Positions 17,005 to 25,106 of a stretch of DNA of 34,821 bases are shown in pieces. A program made the position numbers and the translations under genes. The notes beneath the pieces are model-generated. The model was not told where the DNA came from and ran no database searches. It worked only from the letters and a program-made list of their open reading frames with translations. Every line of letters begins with the position of its first letter. Positions within the stretch are counted from its first letter, which is position 1. The DNA lies in assembly GCA_018971385.1 (NCBI GenBank), contig JAGXAY010000001.1, forward strand, positions 1-34,821. The letters run 5' to 3'. Source of the DNA: Acidobacteriota bacterium (GTDB lineage: Bacteria > Actinomycetota > Acidimicrobiia > Acidimicrobiales > RAAP-2).

Positions 17005-18129
17005 ATGGCCCTCGAAAAACCCCAATGGACCGAACTTTTTCACGAGGTGGTGACCTCCGGACTCTGCACCGGGTGCGCCGCCTGCGTTGTGGCGTGTCCC
17101 CACGACGTCCTCGACTACACGACTGCGGAGGGCGCCTACAAGCCCTTCCACCTCGACGTCGACGGCGACGCCGAGAACTGCACTCACGGTGAAAAGGGGT
17201 GCACGATGTGCACCCGGGCCTGCCCCCGATTCCGTAACTGGGAGACAGAGATTGACCAGCACCGCTTCGGGCGCGAACGTACCGACGAGGAAGTCTTCGG
17301 AGTGGGGGACGTGATCCTCGCCCGGTCTAGTGACGCCGCCGTACGTGATCAGGGCCAAGACGGAGGATTCGTCTCGACGTTGCTGATTTACGCCCTCGAG
17401 CACGACCTCATTGACGCCGCTCTCGTGAGCGGATTAGAGGGTGACGGCACCACCTGGCGGGCCGAACCTCGCGTCGCCTCCACTCGCGAGGAGGTCCTCG
17501 AGACGGCTAAATCTCGTTATACCTACAGCGCGAACCTTCTCGCGTACCCTCAGGCCGTGGAGCGCGGTGCGGAACGTATCGCGCTCGTCGGTACGGGGTG
17601 CATGGTGTCGGCGCCGGGCGCCATGCAGAGCCGCAAGGCCGGAAAGATCGCCCGACGACTCTCGTTGACCGTGGGCCTCCTCTGCTCCAAAACCTTCGAC
17701 GACTCCCTCTTCGAAGAGTATTTCGAGGCCCAGTACGGCATCGCTCGACGCGACATCGCCAAAATCAACATCAAGGGCCTCTTCCAAATATGGACTCACG
17801 ACGGGTCGTATCACGAGGTGCCCTTAAAGGGTGCCCACGCGTTCACTCGCGAGGGGTGCACCCACTGCCCGGACTTCGCTGCCGAACACGCCGACATTTC
17901 GGCGGGGGGCATCGGCGCCTACAGCGACTGGACGCTGGTGATAGTTCGCACTGACATCGGTCGGGAGCTAGTCGCCGCTCTGCAGAACGAGGGTCTCATC
18001 GAAACGCGGCCCGGCGACGACGACCCGGGCGCGGTGGCTCTTCTCCACAAATTGGCCCGTCTCTCCCGCAAGCGCTGGCCTGAGACGGCAGTCCCGGGAC
18101 CGCGTCGTCTCCCGGTGAGTTCCTCCTAG
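17005..18129 (+). CDS. Coenzyme F420 hydrogenase/dehydrogenase beta-subunit (FrhB-like) protein
   Basis: 374 residues. An N-terminal double-cluster ferredoxin domain has C21/C24/C27/C31 (LCTGCAACVVACP) and C59/C66/C69/C73 (CTMCTRACP), enough for two [4Fe-4S] clusters. The FrhB/FdhB domain follows, with DQGQDGGFVSTLL, KSRYTYSANLLA, GTGCMVSAPGAM, CSKTFDDSLFEEYF and EGCTHCPDFAAEHADISAGGIG. Family members pass electrons between F420 or FAD and Fe-S clusters. No hydrogenase, formate dehydrogenase or glutamate synthase partner is nearby, so the electron partner is unknown. It heads the operon with the phosphatase, DUF3090 and SCO1664 genes; the ATG at 17005 fits a leaderless start. Confidence 0.87.
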   Translation: MALEKPQWTELFHEVVTSGLCTGCAACVVACPHDVLDYTTAEGAYKPFHLDVDGDAENCTHGEKGCTMCTRACPRFRNWETEIDQHRFGRERTDEEVFGVGDVILARSSDAAVRDQGQDGGFVSTLLIYALEHDLIDAALVSGLEGDGTTWRAEPRVASTREEVLETAKSRYTYSANLLAYPQAVERGAERIALVGTGCMVSAPGAMQSRKAGKIARRLSLTVGLLCSKTFDDSLFEEYFEAQYGIARRDIAKINIKGLFQIWTHDGSYHEVPLKGAHAFTREGCTHCPDFAAEHADISAGGIGAYSDWTLVIVRTDIGRELVAALQNEGLIETRPGDDDPGAVALLHKLARLSRKRWPETAVPGPRRLPVSSS

Positions 18130-18132
18130 TCT
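18127..18132 (+). promoter_or_regulatory. Internal -10 box built on the FrhB-like gene's stop codon
   Basis: TAGTCT, whose first three bases are the TAG stop of the preceding gene, lies 7 nt before the GTG of the phosphatase gene. It may give an internal leaderless start for the downstream three genes. Confidence 0.4.
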
Positions 18133-18139
18133 GAATCTC

Positions 18140-18775
18140 GTGGCGACCCCATCCACCACCACCCTCCTCCTCGTTCGCCACGGTGAGACGACGACGACCG
18201 GCAAAGTTCTCCCCGGCCGAGCTCCCGGCCTCCACCTATCGACCCGGGGCACGGAGCAGGCGGAGCAGGTCGCCGCACGACTGGCTCAGCTTCCCCGTCG
18301 GCCCCACGCGCTCTACGTCTCACCGCTCGAGAGAACCCGGGAGACGGCTCGACCCATCACCCGCGAGCTCGGAGTGCGGGCGCGCGTTCATCGGGGCCTC
18401 CTCGAGTGTGACTTTGGGGAGTGGACGGGACAGTCGCTCGCGGCGCTGCGCAAGCGCCGCGAGTGGTCTCAGGTCCAGCACTCACCCAGTACCTTTCGCT
18501 TTCCGTCAGGCGAGTCCTTCGCCGAGATGCAGAGCCGGATCTGGGGGGCCCTCGTCGACATCGCCGCACGCCACCGGGGTGAGACCGTCGTCTGCGTCTC
18601 TCACGCGGACCCCATCAAGGCCGCGGTCACGTTCGCCCAGGGAACGCCCCTCGACCTCTTTCAGCGCACCGTCATCTCGACGTGCTCGGTGAGCGCTCTC
18701 GTCCTCGGCGACTCCACCCCCTTCGTCCTCGCCGTGAACTCCACCTCGACCCTCAGTGAATTGGTGCCCTCATGA
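18140..18775 (+). CDS. Histidine phosphatase superfamily protein (MSMEG_4193 type)
   Basis: A 211-residue branch-1 histidine phosphatase. The catalytic LLLVRHGET (phospho-His at about residue 14), SPLERTRETA, the acidic LLECDFGEWTG and the second catalytic His in CVSHADPIKAAV are all present. This form is conserved in Actinobacteria next to DUF3090 and SCO1664 genes and is annotated as a putative phosphomutase; the substrate is unknown. The gene ends in an ATGA overlap with DUF3090. Confidence 0.9.
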   Translation: MATPSTTTLLLVRHGETTTTGKVLPGRAPGLHLSTRGTEQAEQVAARLAQLPRRPHALYVSPLERTRETARPITRELGVRARVHRGLLECDFGEWTGQSLAALRKRREWSQVQHSPSTFRFPSGESFAEMQSRIWGALVDIAARHRGETVVCVSHADPIKAAVTFAQGTPLDLFQRTVISTCSVSALVLGDSTPFVLAVNSTSTLSELVPS

Positions 18776-19251
18776 ACTACGAGTTCCTACACCCCGACCG
18801 GGTCATGGTGGGCGCTCGTGGCGTCGTCGGGAACCGGTTGTTCTTGCTCCAGGTTCGAGAGGGTCGACGACTACTCGTGGTCAAGGTCGAAAAGCAACAG
18901 TTGGCCGCCGTGGCGGAATGGATCGGCGCCGTCCTCGACGATCTCGGCCGACCCGGGCATCTCCCGGACGATCTCACCCTCGAGGCGGAGTACGAGCCGG
19001 ACTTCACCGTGGGTGAGATCACACTCGCCCTGCACACCGAACTCGGTGTAGTCGAGATGGTCCTCGGGGGCGTCGAAGAGGACGATGAGGCCACCGTCCA
19101 CCTCTCCCGGGAGTGGGCGGGAGCGCTCGCCATCGCCGTGACCCGTCTCGTTGAAGCGGGCCGTCCCCCGTGCCCACTGTGTGGCGGCCCGCTCGATCCA
19201 CGGGGCCACGACTGTCCTCGCACGAACGGACACCGAGCGCCGCTTCGCTGA
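18772..19251 (+). CDS. DUF3090 family protein
   Basis: A 159-residue actinobacterial protein of unknown function. NYEFLHPDRVMVGARG, GNRLFLLQVREG and VVKVEKQQLAAVAEWIG match the family opening, and the C-terminus carries CPLCGGPLDPRGHDCP, a three-Cys plus His set that may bind zinc. It is coupled by 4-nt overlap to the phosphatase and sits 1 bp before the SCO1664 gene. The invariant neighbourhood implies these three act in one pathway. Confidence 0.9.
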   Translation: MNYEFLHPDRVMVGARGVVGNRLFLLQVREGRRLLVVKVEKQQLAAVAEWIGAVLDDLGRPGHLPDDLTLEAEYEPDFTVGEITLALHTELGVVEMVLGGVEEDDEATVHLSREWAGALAIAVTRLVEAGRPPCPLCGGPLDPRGHDCPRTNGHRAPLR

Positions 19252-19252
19252 G

Positions 19253-19960
19253 ATGGAGGGACGCGACCTCGCCGAACTCCTCCTCCACGGTGAGGTCACC
19301 GTCGAGGGGCGAGTGCCGTACTCCTCCAATCAGGCCCTCCTCGTCAGCGTTCGGGCGGGCGGCGAGACGCTTCTCGCCTGCTACAAGGCCGAACTCGGTG
19401 AACGCCCCCTCTGGGACTTCCCCGAGGGCCTCTGGCGGCGCGAGGTCGCGGCGTACGTCCTCGACGACGTGTTGGGAGTAGGGGCCGTGCCCGTGACTGT
19501 CGGGCGCGACGATCTACCCTTCGGTCCCGGTTCGCTCCAGTGGTGGATCGAGAACGCGACGGAGGATCACTACTTCACCTTGCGAGAACGCCCCGACCTC
19601 GAGGAGTGGCTCATCGACCTCGCGGTCTTCGATGTCGTCGCGAACAACGCCGACCGTAAGGCGGGCCACGTCATCTTTGACGGCGTGAGGTGCTGGGCGA
19701 TTGACAACGGACTCTGTTTCCACGTTGAGGAGAAGCTCCGGACCGTCATCTGGGACTATCTCGACACCCCCCTACCCATTCGACTCCGCGACGGGCTCGA
19801 ACGGCTAGCGAACGGTGGTGGCGACCGCCTGGGCCCCTGGTTGGACGAGGACGAGGTGACGGCGACCTGTCGTCGGGCCCAAGAACTCCTCGACGGGGGT
19901 GTGCTGCCCGCACCGGACGAGGAGCGAGACTGGCCCCCCTATCCCTGGCCACTGATCTAA
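19253..19960 (+). CDS. SCO1664-family, kinase-like protein
   Basis: 235 residues. The fold resembles HipA/PI3K-like kinases: LLACYKAELGERPLWDFPEG supplies a Lys for nucleotide binding, FDVVANNADRKAGHV carries the N-N-x-D-R catalytic-loop pattern, and CWAIDNGLCFHVEEKLRTVIWD resembles a metal-binding D-N motif. The family name and the neighbourhood (MSMEG_4193, DUF3090) are actinobacterial; no substrate is known to me. The ATG at 19253 is preferred: it lies 1 bp after the DUF3090 stop, and earlier frame would overlap it by 100 bp. Confidence 0.88.
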   Translation: MEGRDLAELLLHGEVTVEGRVPYSSNQALLVSVRAGGETLLACYKAELGERPLWDFPEGLWRREVAAYVLDDVLGVGAVPVTVGRDDLPFGPGSLQWWIENATEDHYFTLRERPDLEEWLIDLAVFDVVANNADRKAGHVIFDGVRCWAIDNGLCFHVEEKLRTVIWDYLDTPLPIRLRDGLERLANGGGDRLGPWLDEDEVTATCRRAQELLDGGVLPAPDEERDWPPYPWPLI

Positions 19961-21390
19961 GTAGCTGCTTCCGCGGGGGCGATGGGCGTCCCGGATTCGA
20001 GCAGAGCGAGGGACACTAGGGCACCGAGGGCGAAGAGGCCCGCCGCCCACCAGAAGGCGACGGAGTACCCGTGAAGTGTGGCGACTCCCGTCCCGACCCC
20101 CGCCCCCGTGGCTCGCGAGGTACTCTCCACCGCAATGGTGTTCAAGAGCGCCAGTCCGATGGAGGCACCAATCTGTTGGGCGCTATTGACGAGGGCCGAA
20201 GCGGCCCCCACCTCACCCCCACCGAGCAGGGCGGTCGCCGAGGCGCTGGCCGGAGCGACAATGAGACCGAGGCCGAGGCCCATCAGCACCAGCCCCGGAA
20301 AGACGGAGCCCCAGTAGTTGGGTGTCGCGGGCAGACGCGTGAAGAGAACGCTGGCCATCACGGCGAGAATCATGCCGACGGGGATGAGGGGCCGGGGACC
20401 CACGACCGACCACAGTCTCGCCGACGCCCCCGACGCCGACACGGCGATAGCGACGATGAGGGGTAGGAACATGACCCCGGTACGGATAGGGGTGTAGCCG
20501 AGGGTGCTCTGGAGATACACCGCGAGGAAGAGGGACACCCCGAAGAACGCCGCACTCGCGAGGAACAGCGCGCCGAGGGAACCGAGCCGCGTCCTCGCCG
20601 TTACTAAGTGCAGTGGCACCAGGGCACCCCGACGACCCCGTTCGAGAGCCACGAAGAGAACCTCACACCCGAGTCCGAGAACGAGCGGCACCCAGGTACC
20701 GCGATCGGTCCACGTGGAGCGCACGCCGTGGGCCAGGCCGTAGACGACCCCGAACCAGCCGGCGGTCGACAAAACCGCGCCCGCCGGATCCAGTCCGCGA
20801 CGCTCCCGGTGCTCGTCATCGTTCGGAACGATGAACGCACCCAGGAGGGCGACGAGGGCGAGGACGACATTCACGAAGAGGCACCAACGCCACGAGCCCC
20901 ACTGCGTGAGGACGGCGCCCAGTAACAATCCGATAGCCGCTCCCGAGGCCCCGACGCCCCCCACGAGGGCGAAGGCTCGGGAACGTCCTTGGGGCGACCG
21001 AAAGTGCAGCGTGACGAGGGCCAGAGCGGCCGGAGCGCAGAGGGCTCCGAAGGCTCCCTGCAGCGCCCGGGCGCTCAGTAAGACGCCGAGCGAGTGGGCG
21101 CCACCCCCCACGGCCGAGGCGAGGGCGAATCCCACCAGTCCCGTCATCAGGGTCCGACGGTGACCCCACCGATCCCCGACGCGCCCCCCCACGAACAACA
21201 AGCCACCGAAGGCCAACACGTAAGCCGTGATCAGCCACTGACGATTCGCACTGGAAAACCCGAGGTCTCGCTGAGCCTGAGGAACGGCAATCGCCATGAT
21301 GGTGGCGTCGAGAGACACCATCAACTGGGTCACGCTGACGGTCGTCAGGGTGGCCCAACGACCGACGCGGGGGGAGGTAACGCTCGACAT
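19957..21390 (-). CDS. MFS drug/proton antiporter, DHA2 (EmrB/QacA) type
   Basis: 477 residues with about 14 hydrophobic segments, the DHA2 number. Family marks include VSLDATIMAIAVPQAQRDLG (motif D1-like, with D28), WLITAYVLAFGGLLFVGGRVGDRWGHRR (motif A), an ARALQGAFGALCAPAALAL stretch (motif B-like) and GVGASGAAIGLLLGAVLTQWGSWRW (motif C, the antiporter motif). It likely exports drugs or metabolites with proton exchange. It follows etfA by 50 bp on the same strand; a TAGGCT 9 nt before the ATG may be its own -10. The stop interlocks with SCO1664. Confidence 0.92.
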   Translation of the reverse strand: MSSVTSPRVGRWATLTTVSVTQLMVSLDATIMAIAVPQAQRDLGFSSANRQWLITAYVLAFGGLLFVGGRVGDRWGHRRTLMTGLVGFALASAVGGGAHSLGVLLSARALQGAFGALCAPAALALVTLHFRSPQGRSRAFALVGGVGASGAAIGLLLGAVLTQWGSWRWCLFVNVVLALVALLGAFIVPNDDEHRERRGLDPAGAVLSTAGWFGVVYGLAHGVRSTWTDRGTWVPLVLGLGCEVLFVALERGRRGALVPLHLVTARTRLGSLGALFLASAAFFGVSLFLAVYLQSTLGYTPIRTGVMFLPLIVAIAVSASGASARLWSVVGPRPLIPVGMILAVMASVLFTRLPATPNYWGSVFPGLVLMGLGLGLIVAPASASATALLGGGEVGAASALVNSAQQIGASIGLALLNTIAVESTSRATGAGVGTGVATLHGYSVAFWWAAGLFALGALVSLALLESGTPIAPAEAAT

Positions 21391-21440
21391 GCTGGGTCCA
21401 GCCTACGAAGTAGGACCCGTCACAACGGGAACCTGGCCCC

Positions 21441-22391
21441 TCACGCGCCCCGTCGCTCGCGAAGAAGCGCAATGACTTGGGGGAGAACGCTGGTAACGTC
21501 GCCCACGACTCCGAGGTCAGCGACCTGAAAGATGGGGGCGTCGGGGTCCTTATTGATGGCCACAATGTGGGCCGAACCCTTCATGCCGACTAAGTGTTGA
21601 GTTGCTCCCGAGATGCCGCAGGCCACGTAGAGGTTCGGGGCGACCGTCTTTCCCGTTTGACCCACCTGGCGGGAGTAGGGCACCCAACCGGCGTCCACGA
21701 TGGCGCGGGACGCTCCGCCCGCCCCCCCGAGAAGTCCCGCCAATTCGTCCACCCACTGGTAGTGCTCCGCGCGACCGAGACCCCGTCCGCCCGACACCAC
21801 GACCGGCGCCGATTCGAGATCGGGACCATCGCTCACCTCGAGGACTCGCGAGCGCACTCGCGCCACCGTCGAGGACGCCCCCGCGACCTCTCGTTGGGCC
21901 GCGGGCGAACCGCCACACTCTTCGGGCGTGACGGACTTGCGGCGCACCACAAAGAGGGCTGGTCCGCTCACCCGAGTACGGCTCACGGAGGTTCCACCCA
22001 CCACCAAGTGCTCACTCTCCCAGCCGTCGGGAGTAGCCCGGAGATCGACGACGTTCGTCACCACAGTCCGTCCCCATCTCACGGAGAGACGCCCCGCAAT
22101 ATCGCGGCCGTCGTACGACGACCCGAAGAGCACAATGTCGGGGTGACCGTCGGCCGCGGCCAAGTCCTCCATTCCGGCGACGACATCGTCGGCGACGAGG
22201 TGGTCCTCGTCGTGCGCCACGACTACCTGTGAGGATGCTCCGAAGGCCCCGGCCCGACCGGCGTCGAGCGAGGATGACCACGTCACCAGGTGAACGTCGT
22301 CGCTCACTCGTCGAGCCAGGGTGAGCAACTCGCCCGCGGCCTCACTCCATCCGTTCGCCGACGGCTCCACTACAACCCACGCTGTTGTCAC
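21441..22391 (-). CDS. etfA: Electron transfer flavoprotein alpha subunit
   Basis: 316 residues. The N-terminal domain is a weaker Rossmann-like region (TAWVVVEPSANG ... VVVAHDEDHL). The C-terminal FAD domain is canonical: VSGGRGLGRAEHYQWVDELAG, VDAGWVPYSRQVGQTGKTVAPNLYVACGISGA and AIVAINKDPDAPIFQVADLGVVGD in close variants. With EtfB it carries electrons from acyl-CoA and other dehydrogenases to ETF-quinone oxidoreductase, which is not in the window. The GTG start has GGGGAG upstream and follows etfB by 9 nt. Confidence 0.96.
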   Translation of the reverse strand: MTTAWVVVEPSANGWSEAAGELLTLARRVSDDVHLVTWSSSLDAGRAGAFGASSQVVVAHDEDHLVADDVVAGMEDLAAADGHPDIVLFGSSYDGRDIAGRLSVRWGRTVVTNVVDLRATPDGWESEHLVVGGTSVSRTRVSGPALFVVRRKSVTPEECGGSPAAQREVAGASSTVARVRSRVLEVSDGPDLESAPVVVSGGRGLGRAEHYQWVDELAGLLGGAGGASRAIVDAGWVPYSRQVGQTGKTVAPNLYVACGISGATQHLVGMKGSAHIVAINKDPDAPIFQVADLGVVGDVTSVLPQVIALLRERRGA

Positions 22392-22400
22392 GACACTCCC

Positions 22401-23162
22401 CTACAGAATCTTGAGGGCGTCGAAGTAGGCCACAATGGCCGCGGCCGCCTGCCCCTCGTCCACGATTTTTTCTCCAGCGGCCCGGCCCGGGGCATCACGA
22501 ACGTCGACGATGTCGTGCACCCTCTCCTCGTCGAGGACGACGCCGAGTTCGTCCAGCGTGAGAGTCGTCACGGGGCGACTCTTGGCCGCGACAATGCCCT
22601 TAAAGGTGGCGTAGCGGGGCTCCACCGATCCCGCCGTCACCGAAATCACGCACGGGACGGGGGCAGCGACCTCCAGCGTCCCCGTCTCACTCTGGCGACG
22701 GACGACGACGTGGTCACCCTCGAGACTCACGTGACTGGCGAAGGTCAGCGCGGGCCAGCCGAGAACTTCGGCGAGTTGAGCGGCAACGGTGCCGGTGTAT
22801 CCGTCCGCCGATTCGGTCGCGGTCACCACAACCTCGGCGCCACTGCGACGCACGAGGGCGCCTAGTACTCGGGCCGTCGTCAACGCGTCCGCCCCACCGA
22901 GTCGAGAGTCGGAGGCGACCAGCGCCTCCTCCGCCCCCATCGCCAAGGCCGCTCGCAGGGGGGCCGGGTCACTGGAGTCACTCATGGTTCCGAGCACCAC
23001 CGAACCACCCGACGCCTCAGCCAGGCGCAACGCTACCTCGACACCGTACGAATCAGCTTCGTCGAGGACTACTTTGCCGGTTCGATCCAAACGCCCATTT
23101 TCCTGGTAGCGAACCGGAGCGCTCGGATCGGGAACGGGCTTGACGCAGGCCAGAACTTTCAT
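22401..23162 (-). CDS. etfB: Electron transfer flavoprotein beta subunit
   Basis: 253 residues beginning MKVLACVKPVPDPSAPVRY, the classic EtfB start. VVLDEADSYGVEVALRLAE, a SDSRLGGADALTTARVLGAL stretch and TATESADGYTGTVAAQLAEVLGWPAL (AMP/FAD-binding loop) confirm it. Partner of etfA in the same operon. TAGTCT (23175-23170) is 7 nt before the ATG, suggesting a leaderless mRNA, and a 12-bp palindrome lies just upstream. Confidence 0.96.
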   Translation of the reverse strand: MKVLACVKPVPDPSAPVRYQENGRLDRTGKVVLDEADSYGVEVALRLAEASGGSVVLGTMSDSSDPAPLRAALAMGAEEALVASDSRLGGADALTTARVLGALVRRSGAEVVVTATESADGYTGTVAAQLAEVLGWPALTFASHVSLEGDHVVVRRQSETGTLEVAAPVPCVISVTAGSVEPRYATFKGIVAAKSRPVTTLTLDELGVVLDEERVHDIVDVRDAPGRAAGEKIVDEGQAAAAIVAYFDALKIL

Positions 23163-23169
23163 GGTTCCC

Positions 23170-23201
23170 AGACTAGGACAGGCCTCGCGGGACCTAGGTC
23201 C
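23170..23201 (-). promoter_or_regulatory. etfBA promoter -10 and upstream palindrome
   Basis: TAGTCT (23175-23170) at leaderless distance from etfB. GGACCTAGGTCC (23190-23201) is a perfect 12-bp palindrome lying in the -10 to -35 interval of this promoter, a good position for a repressor. Confidence 0.5.
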
Positions 23202-23231
23202 TCGCCCGGCCCAGAGGATTTAGATAAAACC

Positions 23232-23261
23232 TTGATGAAAAAGTGACACTTCACCTAGAAT
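23232..23261 (+). promoter_or_regulatory. whiB promoter
   Basis: TTGATG (23232-23237) and TAGAAT (23256-23261) separated by 18 bp, the best sigma-70-type -35/-10 pair in the window. The spacer holds overlapping dyads: AAGTG-A-CACTT (23241-23251) and GTGA-N4-TCAC (23243-23254). Unlike many neighbours, this gene has an about 65-nt leader with an AAGGA site. Confidence 0.65.
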
Positions 23262-23333
23262 TAATACTCCCGACGCCGATGGTCCCCCCAGCGACGCGGG
23301 TCCATCACTTTTGCGTAGTAAGGATCTCGCGAC

Positions 23334-23630
23334 ATGTCACTCATCTGGAACCGCACCCACGCCTGGGACGACGCCGACTGGCGCTCGTCAGCCGCGTGCC
23401 GCAACACCGAGCCGGAACTCTTCTTTCCCGTTGGTTCGACCGGGGGGGCGACCGACCAGATTGAGGCCGCCAAGCGCCTCTGCGTCAGCTGCGACGCACA
23501 GAAGTCCTGCCTCGAGTTCGCTCTCGCCACCAACCAGGAGTCCGGTGTGTGGGGCGGAACCACTGAGGACGAGCGTCGCAAGCTGCGTAAGCAGTGGTTG
23601 GCCGCTCGTCGTCGCGCCCAGCAGGGTTAA
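23334..23630 (+). CDS. whiB1: WhiB-family iron-sulfur transcription factor, WhiB1/WblE-like
   Basis: 98 residues. Four cysteines, C22, C50, C53 and C59, give C-x27-C-x2-C-x5-C for an NO-sensitive [4Fe-4S] cluster. ELFFPVGSTGG with DQIEAAKRLC matches the WhiB1/WblE branch (FFPIGNTGPA...IEEAK), and GVWGGTTEDERRKLRK is the turn plus basic DNA-binding tail. WhiB1 binds the main sigma factor and is essential in Mycobacterium tuberculosis. There it lies next to and convergent with pdtaS, the same arrangement as here. The ATG has an AAGGA ribosome site. Confidence 0.93.
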   Translation: MSLIWNRTHAWDDADWRSSAACRNTEPELFFPVGSTGGATDQIEAAKRLCVSCDAQKSCLEFALATNQESGVWGGTTEDERRKLRKQWLAARRRAQQG

Positions 23631-25106
23631 CTACGCCCGTGGTTCCGTGGGAACCACGATGCGCACAAACGTACCCCCACCGTCGGCGGGGTCGACGTTA
23701 GTCATCTCAATGACACCGTGAAGTTGGCTTCGCACCACGTCTCGAACGATGGAGAGTCCGAGGCTCGTCGGCACGTCCAGCGAAAAACTCTCGTCGAGCC
23801 CCCGACCGTTATCGCGCACTTCGCAGACCGCGTAGTCACCCTCGAGGGCGAGGTCGAGAGTGACGATGCCCACGGCAGTCGAGTCGGGGTCGGCGAAGTC
23901 CACGAATCCGTGCTCGACGGCGTTCGTCAGTACCTCGGTCAGGCACAGCGCGAGGGGCGTCGCCACGTCCGTACTCAGTGTTCCGAGGTCCCCGTTCACC
24001 ACGATTTCGATGGGGTGGGGCGTGAGGACGGTGTCCTCCACGAGGACCACCACGGAGCGAACGATTTCGTCAAAGACCACCTCTTCCCCCGGCTCGCGGG
24101 AGAGCACCTCGTGGACGACGGCGATGGAGCGAACCCGTCGCTCGGCTTCGTGGAGGGCGGTACGCGTCTCCACCTGACTCGTTCGTCGTGACTGCAGGCG
24201 AAGCAGGGACGAGATGGTTTGGAGGTTGTTCTTTACCCGGTGGTGAACCTCGCGAATAGCCGCCTCGCGGTGAAGAACCATCTGGTTGAGTTGGCGTACG
24301 TCGGACACGTCACGCACTAGGACGAGAACGCCCGTCACCACGTCGAGCTCCACGAGGGGGACGCAGTTCATCGTTACCGCGGCATCGACGTCACCCTCGA
24401 GATCCTCGAGGGAGGGAAGGCCGTAGTGAAGGGCCCGTTCCACGCTCCGCGAGCGAACGCCGAGTTCGTCCAGGCGTCGCCCCTCGCTGGCCTCGTAGAC
24501 CCCGAGACGGTGCAGCGCACTCGTCGCGTTCGGAGTAGCAAACTCGATGCGTCCCGTACCGTCCAACAAGAGCATGCCGTCACCAACTCTCGGTAAGCCG
24601 GGTCCCCCCACCGCGTCTTCGCGAAAGGGAAAACTACCGGTCGACACCATGCTGCAGAGTCGCTCGAAAATGGAAAGATAGGCCTGCTCGTACAGTGACG
24701 CCGGACCGCGCAAGGGTCCCTGCAGTCGAACGAGGACCGCTACCACGTTCGCTCGAATGCGCACCGGAATGCACCACGCCGGGATGGGTCCGTCTGTTCC
24801 GGCCAGGTGCACCTCACCCACGACCCGGGTACCGCTCTCGTAGGCCAACCTGACGTGGGCCCACTGATCACCCTCGAGGACGTCACCGACGAGGTCGTCG
24901 TTCACTACGGTCGCTCGGTTGTTCGGGCGTGCTTGGGCGATCACCATCATTCGACGCGCGGACCCCCGCGCGGCGGTCACGAGGACCGTATCGGAGAACG
25001 ACAGATCGGCGAGCAGGGACCACGATGCGGTCAGGCGCAATAGGTGGTCAATCTCCTCCGCGCGCAGGTCCGTACGCGCCTCGCAGAGTTCACTCAGAGT
25101 GGACAG
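23631..25106 (-). CDS. pdtaS: PdtaS-type sensor histidine kinase
   Basis: About 491 residues. An N-terminal GAF-like domain (ASWSLLADLSFSDTVLV..., ARPNNRATVV), a PAS-like domain (GMLLLDGTGRIEFATPNATSALH), then HisKA_2 with REVHHRVKNNLQTISSLL (phospho-His is the first H) and an HATPase_c domain (CLTEVLTNAVEHGF N-box, CEVRDNGRGL, SLGLSIVRDVV). There are no membrane segments, so it is a cytosolic sensor as in M. tuberculosis, where it phosphorylates the RNA-binding antiterminator PdtaR; no pdtaR is in this window. Start: a CTG at 25106 has GGGGAGG 5 nt upstream and matches the known MSTL... start; the ATG at 25130 would overlap the PHP gene by 41 bp. Confidence 0.9.
   Translation of the reverse strand: MSTLSELCEARTDLRAEEIDHLLRLTASWSLLADLSFSDTVLVTAARGSARRMMVIAQARPNNRATVVNDDLVGDVLEGDQWAHVRLAYESGTRVVGEVHLAGTDGPIPAWCIPVRIRANVVAVLVRLQGPLRGPASLYEQAYLSIFERLCSMVSTGSFPFREDAVGGPGLPRVGDGMLLLDGTGRIEFATPNATSALHRLGVYEASEGRRLDELGVRSRSVERALHYGLPSLEDLEGDVDAAVTMNCVPLVELDVVTGVLVLVRDVSDVRQLNQMVLHREAAIREVHHRVKNNLQTISSLLRLQSRRTSQVETRTALHEAERRVRSIAVVHEVLSREPGEEVVFDEIVRSVVVLVEDTVLTPHPIEIVVNGDLGTLSTDVATPLALCLTEVLTNAVEHGFVDFADPDSTAVGIVTLDLALEGDYAVCEVRDNGRGLDESFSLDVPTSLGLSIVRDVVRSQLHGVIEMTNVDPADGGGTFVRIVVPTEPRA

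Noticed and set aside
23243-23254. Canonical CRP site in the whiB promoter
   Set aside because: The half sites GTGA and TCAC are separated by 4 bp, not 6; kept only as a possible variant.
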